A stretch of DNA of 64,000 nucleotides from Dorea_D hominis (GCF_014287705.1 NZ_JACOOY010000006.1:1-64000), one strand, 5' to 3'; positions 55,162 through 64,000 are shown, numbered from the stretch's first letter. Made by a program: numbers and translations. The notes: a model not told the origin generated them from the sequence alone.

Positions 55162-56346
55162 ATGGCTAATAATTTCAATTATTATTCACCGACGGAAGTT
55201 GTATTCGGAAAGGGGACACATGCACAGACAGGCGCATACGTGAAGAAATATGGCGGAACAAAGCTTCTGATCGTGTATGGAAGTGACCGGGTGTTGAAAA
55301 ATGGGGTGATGGATGCGGTTACGGAATCTGTAAAGACAGAAGGAATTACATATGAGCTGCTTGGTGGTGTTGTGCCGAATCCACATTTGTCCAAAGTATA
55401 TGAAGGAATCGAGCTCGGCAAGAAAATGGAAGCGGATTTTGTACTGGCAGTCGGTGGAGGATCTGTCATCGATACCGTGAAAGCGATTTCCTATGGACTG
55501 GCGGAGCCGGAAGAAGATGTGTGGACCTTATTTGCACATACAAGAACGGCAAAGAAATTCTTGCCTGTAGCGTCCGTTTTAACGATTGCGGCAGCAGGAA
55601 GCGAGACAAGTAACAGCTGCGTTATTACAAAGGCAGATACGAAGGATAAGAGGGCTTATGACGATGATATCAGTCGCCCGAAGTTTGCAATTATGAATCC
55701 AGAGCTTACCATGTCCCTGCCGGACTATCAAACAGAGTGTGGCTGCGCAGATATCATGATGCATACCATGGAGCGCTATTTTACAAATGGCGGAAATATG
55801 GAGCTGACAGATGCCATCGCGGAGGGCTTACTGCGCACCGTCATGACATATGCAAAGATCTTGCATACGGACCCGGAAAATTACGAAGCGAGAGCAGAAG
55901 TAATGTGGGCCGGTTCACTGGCACATAACAATCTGACCGGTTGTGGCAATGATGGTGGAGATTTTGCAACCCATATGCTGGAACATGAGATGGGCGGAAT
56001 GTTTGATGTGACACACGGCGCCGGTCTTGCAGCAATCTGGTCAAGCTGGGCAAGATATGTATGCAAAGACGCGCTTCCAAGATTCGAACGCTATGCAAGA
56101 AACGTAATGGGCGTGACCGGAGAAGGTACAGACGAAGAGATCGCTGAAAAAGGAATCCAGGCAATGGAATCATTTTACCGTGAGATCAATATGCCGACAA
56201 ATATGCAAGAACTTGGAATCAAGCCTACAGATGCTCAGATGCGAGAAATGGCAAAAAGATGTGCCGCAGCATGTGGCGGAAGCCAGGGATCTGCAAAAGT
56301 ATTACATGAGGAAGATATGTACGAAATTTACAAGTTATCCCAATAA
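55162..56346 (+). CDS. iron-containing alcohol dehydrogenase
   Basis: A 394-residue group III dehydrogenase of the butanol-dehydrogenase type, reducing aldehydes with NAD(P)H. The Rossmann half contains LAVGGGSVIDTVKAISYG. The metal site has Asp in CGCADIMMHTMERYF with its His, a third His in THMLEHEMGG and a fourth in THGAGLAAIW. ATG 55162, eight bases after AGGAGG, is used; the frame is open a little further upstream. It converges with a second Fe-dehydrogenase on the other strand. Confidence 0.92.
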   Translation: MANNFNYYSPTEVVFGKGTHAQTGAYVKKYGGTKLLIVYGSDRVLKNGVMDAVTESVKTEGITYELLGGVVPNPHLSKVYEGIELGKKMEADFVLAVGGGSVIDTVKAISYGLAEPEEDVWTLFAHTRTAKKFLPVASVLTIAAAGSETSNSCVITKADTKDKRAYDDDISRPKFAIMNPELTMSLPDYQTECGCADIMMHTMERYFTNGGNMELTDAIAEGLLRTVMTYAKILHTDPENYEARAEVMWAGSLAHNNLTGCGNDGGDFATHMLEHEMGGMFDVTHGAGLAAIWSSWARYVCKDALPRFERYARNVMGVTGEGTDEEIAEKGIQAMESFYREINMPTNMQELGIKPTDAQMREMAKRCAAACGGSQGSAKVLHEEDMYEIYKLSQ

Positions 56347-56439
56347 TGTGGATAACTTCGTGGAAAAACGGGGGATAATCTGTGGAAACCATGTGGAAAA
56401 TAAAGAGGGGACGGGGCATTTTTAGAAAGTGCCAGGTGC

Positions 56440-56493
56440 AAATTAAAAAGGGGACGGGGATTTTCTAGAAAATCCCCGTCCCCTTTTTAATTT
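56440..56493. terminator. perfect 54-bp palindrome, bidirectional terminator
   Basis: Every base from 56440 to 56466 pairs with 56467 to 56493 (core AAAAAGGGGACGGGGATTTT, centre CTAG). A- and T-runs at both ends let it stop both converging dehydrogenase genes. A partial copy of the GGGGACGGGG word lies at 56407-56416. The palindrome overlaps the stop codon of the minus-strand gene by two bases. Confidence 0.9.
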
Positions 56494-57658
56494 AAATCGC
56501 AAGCTTCAGAATCTCAACAAACTCTTTCACATGCAGCGGTACGTAATGTCCTACCGGAGTGGTGTCATTGTGTGTAGCTCTGTTAGCCATTTCTTCGAAG
56601 TGTGCATCGTCGATTTCCATCTCTGTAAGGGAAGTACGAAGATTCAGTGACTGGAAGAATTCTTTTAACTTATCAGCTAAGATGTAAGCAAGTTCTTTTT
56701 CGGTGTAGTTGTATGGATCAGCATCGAATACACGAACAGCAAGCTGGGCAAGTTTGTAAGGCTTAACTTCAGCCATGTATTTGCACCATGCTATGAGAAT
56801 TACTGCCATTCCTTCGCCGTGTGTAATACCATACTGGGCGCTGAGCTCGTGCTCGATTCTGTGTGAACCCCAGTCAGCGGCACGTCCTGTATCCAGAATT
56901 CCGTTGTGAGCAACAGATGCAAGCCACTGGATCTCGGCACGGGCATCATAGTTTGCAGGATCTTTCATCAGACGTTTGGCATTGATCATTGCTGCCTGAA
57001 CAGCACCTTCGATCATGTAGTCAGTTGTATCGGTGTGAGCAACATCAGAGAAATATCTCTCTAACAGGTGGGAGAGGATATCAGCACATCCGCAGGATGT
57101 CTGGTATGCCGGAAGTCCCATGGTATATTTTGGGTTCATGATCGCAAATTTCGGAATGATCATGTCATCTTCGAATCCTAATTTCATCAATCCGTTAGAA
57201 ACGATTGCTGCATTGGATGTCTCAGATCCACTTGCCGGAAGAGTTGTGATAGCGCCAACCGGAACTGCTGTTTCCGGTGTTGCTGATCCATCAAAGAAAT
57301 CCCATACATCTCCATCGTAAGGAATACCAAGTGCGATGGATTTTGCTGTATCTACAGAACTTCCGCCGCCTGCAGCGAGTACGAAGTCTGTCTTGTGCTC
57401 TTTACAAACTTTAACAAGGTCACGGATCAGTTCGATCTTCGGGTTCGGAACAACTTCCCCACATTCCTGGAAATCGATTCCAAGTTTATCACAGGCATCT
57501 TTAATAACATCCCAGATGCCAAGTGTTTTGATGAAATCTCCGCTGTAAACAAACATCAGAGAAGTAACTTTATATTCTTTTAAAAGATCGTACATATTAT
57601 TTTCAGCTCCGTCACCGAAGAAGATGCGGGCCGGGTTTCTATAGTGAAAGTTTAACAT
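56492..57658 (-). CDS. iron-containing alcohol dehydrogenase
   Basis: A 388-residue group III dehydrogenase, paralogous to the one at 55162 (same GGGSSVDTAKSIALG nucleotide site). Metal ligands are the Asp and His of CGCADILSHLLERYF, His in SHRIEHELS and His in THGEGMAVIL. A CAGGAGGCAATACAA-type site precedes the ATG. It is co-oriented with the DeoR regulator gene just upstream (41 bases), suggesting an operon. Likely reduces a short aldehyde produced by carbohydrate-phosphate cleavage. Confidence 0.92.
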   Translation of the reverse strand: MLNFHYRNPARIFFGDGAENNMYDLLKEYKVTSLMFVYSGDFIKTLGIWDVIKDACDKLGIDFQECGEVVPNPKIELIRDLVKVCKEHKTDFVLAAGGGSSVDTAKSIALGIPYDGDVWDFFDGSATPETAVPVGAITTLPASGSETSNAAIVSNGLMKLGFEDDMIIPKFAIMNPKYTMGLPAYQTSCGCADILSHLLERYFSDVAHTDTTDYMIEGAVQAAMINAKRLMKDPANYDARAEIQWLASVAHNGILDTGRAADWGSHRIEHELSAQYGITHGEGMAVILIAWCKYMAEVKPYKLAQLAVRVFDADPYNYTEKELAYILADKLKEFFQSLNLRTSLTEMEIDDAHFEEMANRATHNDTTPVGHYVPLHVKEFVEILKLAI

Positions 57659-57699
57659 TTGTATTGCCTCCTGAGGGTTCTATACCTGATTTATAGTAT

Positions 57700-58470
57700 T
57701 TAGCAATAACAAATGGGAATGTTGCATTGTTGCAATTTATCTTCCCATGCATCGGATAGACGTTTATCTGTGATAATCATATCAATATCTTTCAAATCTG
57801 TGATCTTATATTCCGCAGTATCTGAAAATTTGGTATGGTCAGCGACCAGATAATGTTTACGTGATTGAGAGATGAAAGCTTTTCTTACCTGGCTTTCGTT
57901 CATGTTGTTGTCGAGCAGACCGTGGGTTAAGTCGATGGCTGAGTTGCTGATAAAGCACTTATCTGCAATGTAATAGGATATCGCATCCGTAGTCTGATAT
58001 CCTGTAAATGAATTGGAACGCTGACGGAATGTTCCGCCAAGTGCAATAAGCTTCAGGGCAGAAGATTGATTGCCAAATAAATTTATAATACGAAGAGAGT
58101 TAGTAATAATGGTCATTTTCTGATTCCGTTGTACAAGTTCCTTGGCAAGTGCCAGGCAGGTTGTACTGCAATCTAAAAAAATAGTATCTCCTTCTTTAAT
58201 AAAGCGATCAATTGCACATGCTGCAAGTCGTTTTTTTTCCTGTGAGAAAAATGTTTCACGTAATTGTACGGGTGCACCTTTGTCATCTGCATCCGGCAGG
58301 AATGCTCCACCATGGATACGCTTCAGCTTGTTCTGCGCTTCCATTTCCTTTAAATCCCTTCGGATCGTTTCTTCACTACAATTCAGCTTCTGACTCATTG
58401 TGGAGATCAAGATGCTTCCATATGTATGAAGTTCCTCGTCCAGGTGTTTTTGTCTGTCGATCTTTAACAT
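57700..58470 (-). CDS. DeoR/GlpR-family transcriptional regulator
   Basis: A 256-residue repressor type. The N-terminal helix-turn-helix reads SQKLNCSEETIRRDLKEMEA then NKLKRIHGGAFLP, the family signature. The C-terminal sugar-phosphate-binding domain has DTIFLDCSTTCLALAKEL and TNSLRIINLF. DeoR proteins respond to phosphorylated sugars, which fits the kinase and isomerase of the divergent operon. It probably controls that operon and the alcohol dehydrogenase behind it from the shared 457-base region. Confidence 0.92.
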   Translation of the reverse strand: MLKIDRQKHLDEELHTYGSILISTMSQKLNCSEETIRRDLKEMEAQNKLKRIHGGAFLPDADDKGAPVQLRETFFSQEKKRLAACAIDRFIKEGDTIFLDCSTTCLALAKELVQRNQKMTIITNSLRIINLFGNQSSALKLIALGGTFRQRSNSFTGYQTTDAISYYIADKCFISNSAIDLTHGLLDNNMNESQVRKAFISQSRKHYLVADHTKFSDTAEYKITDLKDIDMIITDKRLSDAWEDKLQQCNIPICYC

Positions 58471-58655
58471 AACTCGTAAATCCTTTCAGTATTGTTATAG
58501 GAAAAATATATAATATTATTGAATGCATGAATATAATACCAAAAAAACTCGCATTTTTCAACATTAAAATTGAACAAAATTGGATCTAGTTGTGAAAATG
58601 ACTATAAAAGTCAAGAAAATACCAAAGAAAGTAAAAAAAATTAACAAAAATAGTG

Positions 58656-58684
58656 TTGACAAATGTGTATCAATGTTGTAATTT
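58656..58684 (+). promoter_or_regulatory. promoter of the antiporter/kinase operon
   Basis: TTGACA (58656-58661), 17 bases, TAATTT (58679-58684). The region TGTGTATCAATGTTGTAATTTG over the spacer and -10 may hold the DeoR operator. The leader to the ATG at 58928 is about 240 bases and contains a strong but unused site AAGGAGGG near 58707. Confidence 0.6.
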
Positions 58685-58927
58685 GTTGTTATAGCAAAAC
58701 AGACGAAGGAGGGTAGACGTAATAAAATGTGATTTTGAGAGGTATTTAGGAAAAATGACATTTTATGTTGAATGCAAGCGCACAACAACATGACACAGTA
58801 TCAAAATTCAATTCAAGCGAACGTTATTGTTAATGAAGAAACGGATACAAAACAAAAGACCACAAGATAATCCAGGAACTTCATTAAAAAAAGAAAATAC
58901 ATATAACGTTAAGAAAGGAAGAGTAAA

Positions 58928-60250
58928 ATGGAAAACGCTAACAACAAGAAAGGAAGCTTTATGGGGTTATTACCTCTGGTAATATTCCTGGTAGTTTATT
59001 TCGCAATGGGCATCGGAACCGGAGATTTCGGTAACTTCCCATTAATGATCGGTATCTTTTTAGCATCCGGAATTTCATTATTTATGAAAAGCCCGGTAGC
59101 TGAGAAAAAAACATTTACAGAGAAAATGGTTATGTTCTGCAAAGGTGGCGGAGATGACACGTTGATCCTGATGGTAATCATCTACATGCTGGCCGGAGCA
59201 TTCTACGGAGTAGCAAGCGGAATGCACGCAACAGATACAGTAACAAACATCGGTATTTCAATTTTGCCGACCAACATGATCCTTCCGGGATTATTCTTAA
59301 TCGGTTGTGTACTGAGTTTCTCAATGGGAACTTCAATGGGAACTGTAGCAGCCTTGATGCCAATCGGAATTGATATCGCATCTAAAACAGGCGTAAGCTT
59401 AGCACTTGTTAGCGGTATAGTAGTAGGTGGAGCAATGTTCGGTGATAACCTTTCCTTCATTTCTGATACAACAATCGCAGCAACAACAACACAGGGAATT
59501 GGAAACAAAGAAAAATTTAAAGCAAACATTTTCATGGTTGGACCTGCTGTTATCATTACAGTAGTAGCACTTGCATTGTATCCGATTGATGCAACTAAGA
59601 TTTCCGCAGGCGGAGCAATCAACTTTGTGAACTTAGTTCCTTATATTTTAATCATTGCATTATCTCTGGCAGGAATGCATGCAGTAATGGCTATGACAAT
59701 TTCCGTTATTTCCGGAATGGTTATCGGAGTTTTCCACGGAGATTTCTCATTTGTAAAATCATTCACGGTTGTACACGAAGGTATGATGGGTATGCAGGAC
59801 ATGGCAGTCATCGCTATCTTCGTAGGTGGTCTTGTTGCAATCATGCAGTATCTGGGTGGTATCGACTGGTTGCTGAACAAACTGGCTAAGGGAATGAAAT
59901 CCAAAGTAGGTGCAGAACTTAGTATCGCAGCACTTGTAAGTTTAGTAGACGTAGCAACAACAAACAACACAATTTCAATCATCGCTGTTGGACCGATCGC
60001 AAAAGATATCTCAGAAGAGTTTGATATCGCTCCGGCAAGAACAGCCAGCATTCTTGACCTGTTCTCATCTGCATTCAATGGTTTAACACCATATGCAGGA
60101 CAGTTACTGACAGCCGGTGCTATGGCTAAGATCGCTCCTGTAACTATTATGCCATATGTATGGTATGACATCCTCATGATCATTTTCGGTGTAATCTTTA
60201 TTGTCATCGGATGGCCGAAATTCAAAGGAAAAGCTGCAAAAGCAAACTAA
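58928..60250 (+). CDS. NhaC-family Na+/H+ antiporter-like transporter
   Basis: A 440-residue polytopic membrane protein of the NhaC superfamily. Family segments include SMGTSMGTVAALMPIGIDIA, GGAMFGDNLSFISDTTIAAT and the late FSSAFNGLTPYAGQLL. AAGAAAGGAAGAGTAAA precedes the ATG. It is the first gene of an operon with nucleoside-salvage enzymes, so it may import the salvage substrate (such as a methylthio- or deoxy-pentose or nucleoside) with sodium rather than serve ion balance; this is inferred from context. Confidence 0.85.
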   Translation: MENANNKKGSFMGLLPLVIFLVVYFAMGIGTGDFGNFPLMIGIFLASGISLFMKSPVAEKKTFTEKMVMFCKGGGDDTLILMVIIYMLAGAFYGVASGMHATDTVTNIGISILPTNMILPGLFLIGCVLSFSMGTSMGTVAALMPIGIDIASKTGVSLALVSGIVVGGAMFGDNLSFISDTTIAATTTQGIGNKEKFKANIFMVGPAVIITVVALALYPIDATKISAGGAINFVNLVPYILIIALSLAGMHAVMAMTISVISGMVIGVFHGDFSFVKSFTVVHEGMMGMQDMAVIAIFVGGLVAIMQYLGGIDWLLNKLAKGMKSKVGAELSIAALVSLVDVATTNNTISIIAVGPIAKDISEEFDIAPARTASILDLFSSAFNGLTPYAGQLLTAGAMAKIAPVTIMPYVWYDILMIIFGVIFIVIGWPKFKGKAAKAN

Positions 60251-60286
60251 GAACAGAAATTAAAGACAGAAAGCAGGAATTTAAAA

Positions 60287-61492
60287 ATGGATAAATATTC
60301 AAAGCATTTTTTGCTGAATGTTGATACAGCAAAAGAATATGCAGTAGAAAAAGTTGGATATTTTAAAGAAGACGAAAAATTAGAAGCAATCGAGATCGGT
60401 GATGGAAACATCAACTATGTATTTAAAGTCTGGAATCCGGAAACAGGAAAATCTCTGATCATCAAACAGGCAGATACCGTTCTTCGTTCATCAGGAAGAC
60501 CGCTTGATATGCATCGTAATAAAATTGAAGCAGAGATTCTTGGTATTGAAGGAAAATTATCAGAAGGATTTGTTCCGGAAATTTACCTCTATGATGAGAA
60601 CATGTATGCATTATCTATGGAAGATATTTCCGCTTACAAGAACCTTCGTACAGAGATGGCAGCAGGTAAGACTTTCCCGAAACTTGCAGATGATATTGCA
60701 ACTTTTATGGCAGATACGCTGCTTCCAACAACAGATCTGATCATGAACAGAGCAGAGAAGAAAGAAAAAGTAAAATTATTTACAAACCCGGAACTTTGCG
60801 ATATTTCAGAAGATCTGGTATTTACAGAACCATACTATGATTACAAGGGACGTAACATCATCCTGGATCAGAATATGGATTTTGTAAAAGAAAAACTCTA
60901 TGGAGATGAAGACCTGCATGCAGAGGTAGGACAGCTTCGTGATGACTTTATGAATCATGCACAGGCACTGATCCACGGAGATTTACATTCAGGTTCTATT
61001 TTCGTAAATCAAGAAGGAACAAAGGTAATCGATCCTGAATTTGCATTCTATGGACCAATGGGATATGATATCGGTAATGTAATCGGAAACCTGTTCTTTG
61101 CCTGGGCAAACAAATACTACACAGATTCTGAAAATACAGAATTCCTGACATGGATTGAGAAGACAATCGGAGAAGTTACAGATAAATTCAAAGAGAAATT
61201 CTCAGCAAAATGGGATGCGCTTGTTGAATTCCCGCTGTACAAGACAGAAGGATTCAAGAAATATTACACAGACAAAGTAATGGCAGATTCCTTTGGATAT
61301 GCCGGAACAGAAATCATCCGTCGTGTCGTTGGAGACTCAAAAGTAAAAGAAGTTACTTCTGTTACAAATGTTGACCAGAGAGTACCGATGGAGAGAGCTT
61401 TGATCCAGATTGGTATTAAGCTGATCAAGGAAAGAAGAACTCTGAAAGACGGAGCAGCAATCAAAGCTGTGGGTAAAGAATATTTAAAATAA
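60287..61492 (+). CDS. mtnK: S-methyl-5-thioribose kinase-like protein
   Basis: A 401-residue protein-kinase-like small-molecule kinase that phosphorylates 5-methylthioribose (or 5-deoxyribose in related systems) at O1. Motifs are GDGNINYVFKVWNPETGKS (glycine-rich loop), the Lys in LIIKQAD, the catalytic loop ALIHGDLHSGSIFV and metal-binding IDPEFAFYGPMGYDIGN. The length matches Gram-positive MtnK. It lies 36 bases after the transporter and ahead of the isomerase. Confidence 0.9.
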   Translation: MDKYSKHFLLNVDTAKEYAVEKVGYFKEDEKLEAIEIGDGNINYVFKVWNPETGKSLIIKQADTVLRSSGRPLDMHRNKIEAEILGIEGKLSEGFVPEIYLYDENMYALSMEDISAYKNLRTEMAAGKTFPKLADDIATFMADTLLPTTDLIMNRAEKKEKVKLFTNPELCDISEDLVFTEPYYDYKGRNIILDQNMDFVKEKLYGDEDLHAEVGQLRDDFMNHAQALIHGDLHSGSIFVNQEGTKVIDPEFAFYGPMGYDIGNVIGNLFFAWANKYYTDSENTEFLTWIEKTIGEVTDKFKEKFSAKWDALVEFPLYKTEGFKKYYTDKVMADSFGYAGTEIIRRVVGDSKVKEVTSVTNVDQRVPMERALIQIGIKLIKERRTLKDGAAIKAVGKEYLK

Positions 61493-61557
61493 GTAAAGAA
61501 ATCACTTTCCGGGCTGGTAAAACGGTCCGGAGGGTATCTATAAGAAAAGGAAGATGT

Positions 61558-62613
61558 ATGATGGAAAGATGTGATCAGGATTTGGCATTCATGCTCCAGT
61601 ATGAAAATGTAGCATGGTATGAGAATGGAAAAGTAAGAATATTAGACCGTAGAATTTATCCTACAGAGGTAAAATTTGTTGAGTGTACAACTTATAAAGA
61701 AGTTGCACAGGCAATCACAGATATGGTTACGCAGAGTGCAGGACCATATACAGCAGCTGGTATGGGAATGGCGCTGGCAGCACACGAAGTAGAAGGAAAG
61801 ACAGAAGAAGAGCAGATCAAGTTCTTAACACAGGCTTCTTATGATATTTCACATGCCAGGCCGACAACAGCAAACCGTATGGGAATTATCACAGAAGGCT
61901 GCTTAAAAGTTGCAAAAGAAGCACTTGCAGAAGGAAAAAGTGCAGTAGAAGCATGTTTCAACAGAACTGTTGATTCTCTGAACAGAAGATATACAACAAT
62001 GGGTAAAGTCGGAGAGAACCTGGCAGCTCTGTTCCCGAAGAACGGAACAATCCTTACACAGTGCTTCGGTGAGACAATCATCGGAATGATGCTTCGTGCA
62101 GCAAGAAAGAACAACAACGATATTAAAATCTTCTGTGCAGAGACAAGACCGTATCTGCAGGGAGCTAGACTGACATCTACATGCTGTGCACAGATGGGAT
62201 TCGATACAACAGTTATTACAGATAATATGGTAGCTTATTCTATGCAGCACAAAGGTATCGATCTCTTTACTTCAGCAGCAGATACGATCGCAAGAGATGG
62301 TCATATTGCTAATAAGATCGGTACTTTCCAGATTTCCATTCTGGCAAAATATTTCGGAATTCCATACTATGTAACAGGAATCCCGGATGAAGACAAAATG
62401 TACGGAAAAGATATCGTTATCGAGGAAAGAGATCCTGCACAGGTACTTTCTTACCGAGGTATCCCGAATACAATTCCGGAAGTAAAAGGAATCTATCCAT
62501 CATTCGATATAGTACCGCCACATCTCATCAGTGGTGTTGTAACAGATAAAGGTGTCTATGTACCGTATCTGTTAAATGATTACTTCAAAGGTGAAGTGAA
62601 AGACTTCTACTAA
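61558..62613 (+). CDS. MtnA/eIF2B-family sugar-1-phosphate isomerase
   Basis: A 351-residue aldose-ketose isomerase turning methylthioribose-1-phosphate or deoxyribose-1-phosphate into the ribulose form. The active-site Cys is in GTILTQCFGET and the Asp in AADTIARDGHIANKIGT. Classical MtnA has GADRI at this second site, so this is a divergent member and its exact substrate is open. AAAAGGAAGATGT precedes the ATG. Next step in the pathway would be a class II aldolase, not present in the window. Confidence 0.85.
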   Translation: MMERCDQDLAFMLQYENVAWYENGKVRILDRRIYPTEVKFVECTTYKEVAQAITDMVTQSAGPYTAAGMGMALAAHEVEGKTEEEQIKFLTQASYDISHARPTTANRMGIITEGCLKVAKEALAEGKSAVEACFNRTVDSLNRRYTTMGKVGENLAALFPKNGTILTQCFGETIIGMMLRAARKNNNDIKIFCAETRPYLQGARLTSTCCAQMGFDTTVITDNMVAYSMQHKGIDLFTSAADTIARDGHIANKIGTFQISILAKYFGIPYYVTGIPDEDKMYGKDIVIEERDPAQVLSYRGIPNTIPEVKGIYPSFDIVPPHLISGVVTDKGVYVPYLLNDYFKGEVKDFY

Positions 62614-62675
62614 AATTAAAACATTATAGCCGGGACTTTTGCCCCGACTTTAGATAAAGAAAAGAGGTAAGAGCA

Positions 62676-63059
62676 ATGGTTACATGTATGAATAAAGAGA
62701 GAAAATATGGCTCTGTTATTTCTAACGGAAAAGTTTCCGTAGACTGTGACAATCCGACAGAATATGGCGGAGACGGATATGTATTCGGTCCACACGATTT
62801 TATCGAAGCCGGATATGCAGCATGTTTGGACGTATGCGCACGTAAGATCTGTGAAGCAGATGGAATTGAATTTAAAAAAGTTATTGTAACAGTAGCACTT
62901 GATTATCACGATGATAAAAAAACATACATCAGACACAAGATCGAAGTTACAGGAGTTCCGAAAGAAGTATCCGAAGATGTAGCGAAGAGAGCTTATGATG
63001 ATTGTCTTGTGAAAAGTAATCTTTCCAAAGAACTTGTATTTGAACCACTTGGAGAGTAG
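62676..63059 (+). CDS. OsmC/Ohr-family protein
   Basis: A 127-residue member of the OsmC superfamily, thiol peroxidases that reduce organic hydroperoxides. It shows HDFIEAGYAACLDVCARKI with the first active Cys and RAYDDCLVKSNLSKEL with the second. GAAAAGAGGTAAGAGCA precedes the ATG. In this operon it may protect against reactive sulfur or aldehyde products, an inference from position. A hairpin-forming GCCGGGACTTTTGCCCCGAC precedes it at 62629-62649. Confidence 0.8.
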   Translation: MVTCMNKERKYGSVISNGKVSVDCDNPTEYGGDGYVFGPHDFIEAGYAACLDVCARKICEADGIEFKKVIVTVALDYHDDKKTYIRHKIEVTGVPKEVSEDVAKRAYDDCLVKSNLSKELVFEPLGE

Positions 63060-63120
63060 ATTTAATAGGAAATAGAAACGACAGCGAACAGGAGAAGAAT
63101 AAAAAGGAGAAAATGCTAAA

Positions 63121-64000
63121 ATGAAATTATTAATCAGAGCACCTTTTATTGAAAGTGAAAGAAAAAGACTTGAAGCTTATTTTGATGAGATTGTATATGA
63201 TCCGTGGACAACTACCGGAGAGCGTTATTATGAAGATGAGATGCTGGAAGTTCTGAAGAAAGAACAGCCGGACGCACTGATCACAGAGCTTGACCGTGTA
63301 ACAGAAAAGGTATTAAACGGATATGACAAACTGATTTTCATCGGAGACTGTCGTGCAAATCCGGCAAATATTGATGTAGAAGCATGCAAGAAAGCAAATA
63401 TACCGGTTCTCTGCACACCGGCAAGAAATGCACAGGCTGTAGCAGAGATGCTGTCAGGACTTCTTGTAAGCTATATGCGTAACCTGGTTCCGGCAGTACA
63501 GTGGATCAAAGACGGTAAATGGGTAGAAGGAACAACTCCTTACTACACATGGATGGGAAACGAGCTTTGCGGAAAGAAAGTCGGATTCGTCGGCTTTGGA
63601 GCAGTTGGAAAACATGCAGCTAAGATCCTTGAAGCATATGGCTGTGAGATTTCTTTCTATGATCCATTTGTAGATTTTGTAAAAGACAGCTACAAGAAAT
63701 GTGAACTGGAAGAGATTTTCAAGAATTCAGATATCGTTTCTATTCATCTTCCGGTGCTTGACAGTACTAAGGGAATGATCAATGCAGATTTATTTGCAAA
63801 GATGAAAGAAACAGCTATTTTCGTAAATACAGCAAGAAGTGCAGTTGTAGATGAGCCGGCTCTGATGGAAGTATTAAGAAATAAGAAGATCCGCGGAGCA
63901 ATCCTGGATGTTTTGGAAGTTGAACCTCCGACAGAGGAAGCACTGGAGATTGCAAGACTGGACAATGTACTTCTGACACCACATATCTGCGGTGCAACTT
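63121..64000 (+). CDS. D-isomer-specific 2-hydroxyacid dehydrogenase (3' end outside window)
   Basis: The frame runs from ATG 63121 to the window end (293 codons, no stop), so the gene is partial. It matches D-2-hydroxyacid dehydrogenases of the phosphoglycerate dehydrogenase type: nucleotide-binding GKKVGFVGFGAVGKHAAK, the catalytic Arg in NTARSAVVDEPAL, Glu in DVLEVEPPTEEA and His in LLTPHICGAT. A three-codon ORF (ATG CTA AAA TGA, 63113-63124) lies between the AAAAAGGAGA site and this start. Last gene of the visible salvage operon; the substrate is unknown. Confidence 0.85.
   Translation, partial: MKLLIRAPFIESERKRLEAYFDEIVYDPWTTTGERYYEDEMLEVLKKEQPDALITELDRVTEKVLNGYDKLIFIGDCRANPANIDVEACKKANIPVLCTPARNAQAVAEMLSGLLVSYMRNLVPAVQWIKDGKWVEGTTPYYTWMGNELCGKKVGFVGFGAVGKHAAKILEAYGCEISFYDPFVDFVKDSYKKCELEEIFKNSDIVSIHLPVLDSTKGMINADLFAKMKETAIFVNTARSAVVDEPALMEVLRNKKIRGAILDVLEVEPPTEEALEIARLDNVLLTPHICGAT

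Noticed and set aside
58741..58870. Short possible leader peptides (MTFYVECKRTTT and a 22-codon frame) upstream of the antiporter gene
   Set aside because: The ribosome sites are weak, the frames are tiny, and nothing ties them to regulation.
63113..63124. Three-codon ORF (ATG CTA AAA TGA) overlapping the start of the hydroxyacid dehydrogenase
   Set aside because: It is too short to separate from chance; the same ribosome site can serve ATG 63121.

Overview
The window reads as a gut Firmicute of the family Lachnospiraceae (Dorea / Mediterraneibacter / Blautia type). The clues are a low-to-moderate GC content, strong AGGAGG-type ribosome binding sites, very long repeat-rich surface proteins with Lys/Tyr-rich C-termini, CHASE- and Cache-like GGDEF proteins, iron alcohol dehydrogenases, a T-box leader and c-di-GMP-I riboswitches. 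No tRNA, rRNA, CRISPR array or intact insertion sequence was seen. The species assignment is inference only.

Layout. (1) 0-13.7 kb is a signalling region: a CHASE-GGDEF cyclase, a secreted protein, a lipoprotein divergent from an OmpR/HK two-component pair, then a solute-binding protein fused to a 5'-nucleotidase-C-like domain, followed directly by a membrane hybrid kinase, and later a second cytosolic hybrid kinase with an NTF2-like front domain. One probable c-di-GMP riboswitch precedes the binding-protein gene. A second, canonical one with its own terminator stands after the last kinase with no gene behind it. Gene scraps (DUF4143 ATPase, flavodoxin-ferredoxin, transposase, receiver, flavin reductase, creatininase) lie between the intact genes. 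(2) 13.7-26 kb is mainly metabolic: an MBL/VOC pair, a T-box-controlled CstA transporter, a small Cys-rich protein, a 1191-aa secreted protein, an AlkD-like protein behind a MerR-type promoter, and a POT peptide transporter with an Xaa-Pro aminopeptidase. (3) 26-39 kb is a defence island: a GGDEF gene, hsdM, hsdS, then a three-gene insert (DUF3990 ADP-ribosyltransferase-like protein, a 138-aa unknown, and a NADAR ADP-ribose hydrolase-like protein), then two start-less silent hsdS target-recognition cassettes, hsdR, a tyrosine recombinase, an unknown and a WYL regulator. (4) 39-54.6 kb is a surface module: an SGNH hydrolase, Ig/FN3 remnants, a giant (about 4.3 kaa) MBG/YDG-repeat protein broken by one in-frame TGA, and two small membrane proteins. 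(5) 55-64 kb is a salvage locus: two Fe-alcohol dehydrogenases, a DeoR regulator, an NhaC-type antiporter, MtnK- and MtnA-like enzymes, an OsmC-like protein and a 2-hydroxyacid dehydrogenase cut by the window end.

How the parts may work together. Two GGDEF enzymes and two c-di-GMP riboswitches imply that the second messenger controls at least the binding-protein/hybrid-kinase operon. In the defence island, four copies of one short repeat flank all four hsdS recognition domains in the same orientation. Recombination between the active gene and a silent cassette would change restriction specificity and at the same time delete the DUF3990/NADAR insert, so that insert may act as an addiction lock on the locus. 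The salvage operon fits conversion of 5-methylthioribose or 5-deoxyribose to a ribulose-1-phosphate, with the alcohol dehydrogenases disposing of the aldehyde released by an aldolase expected outside the window.
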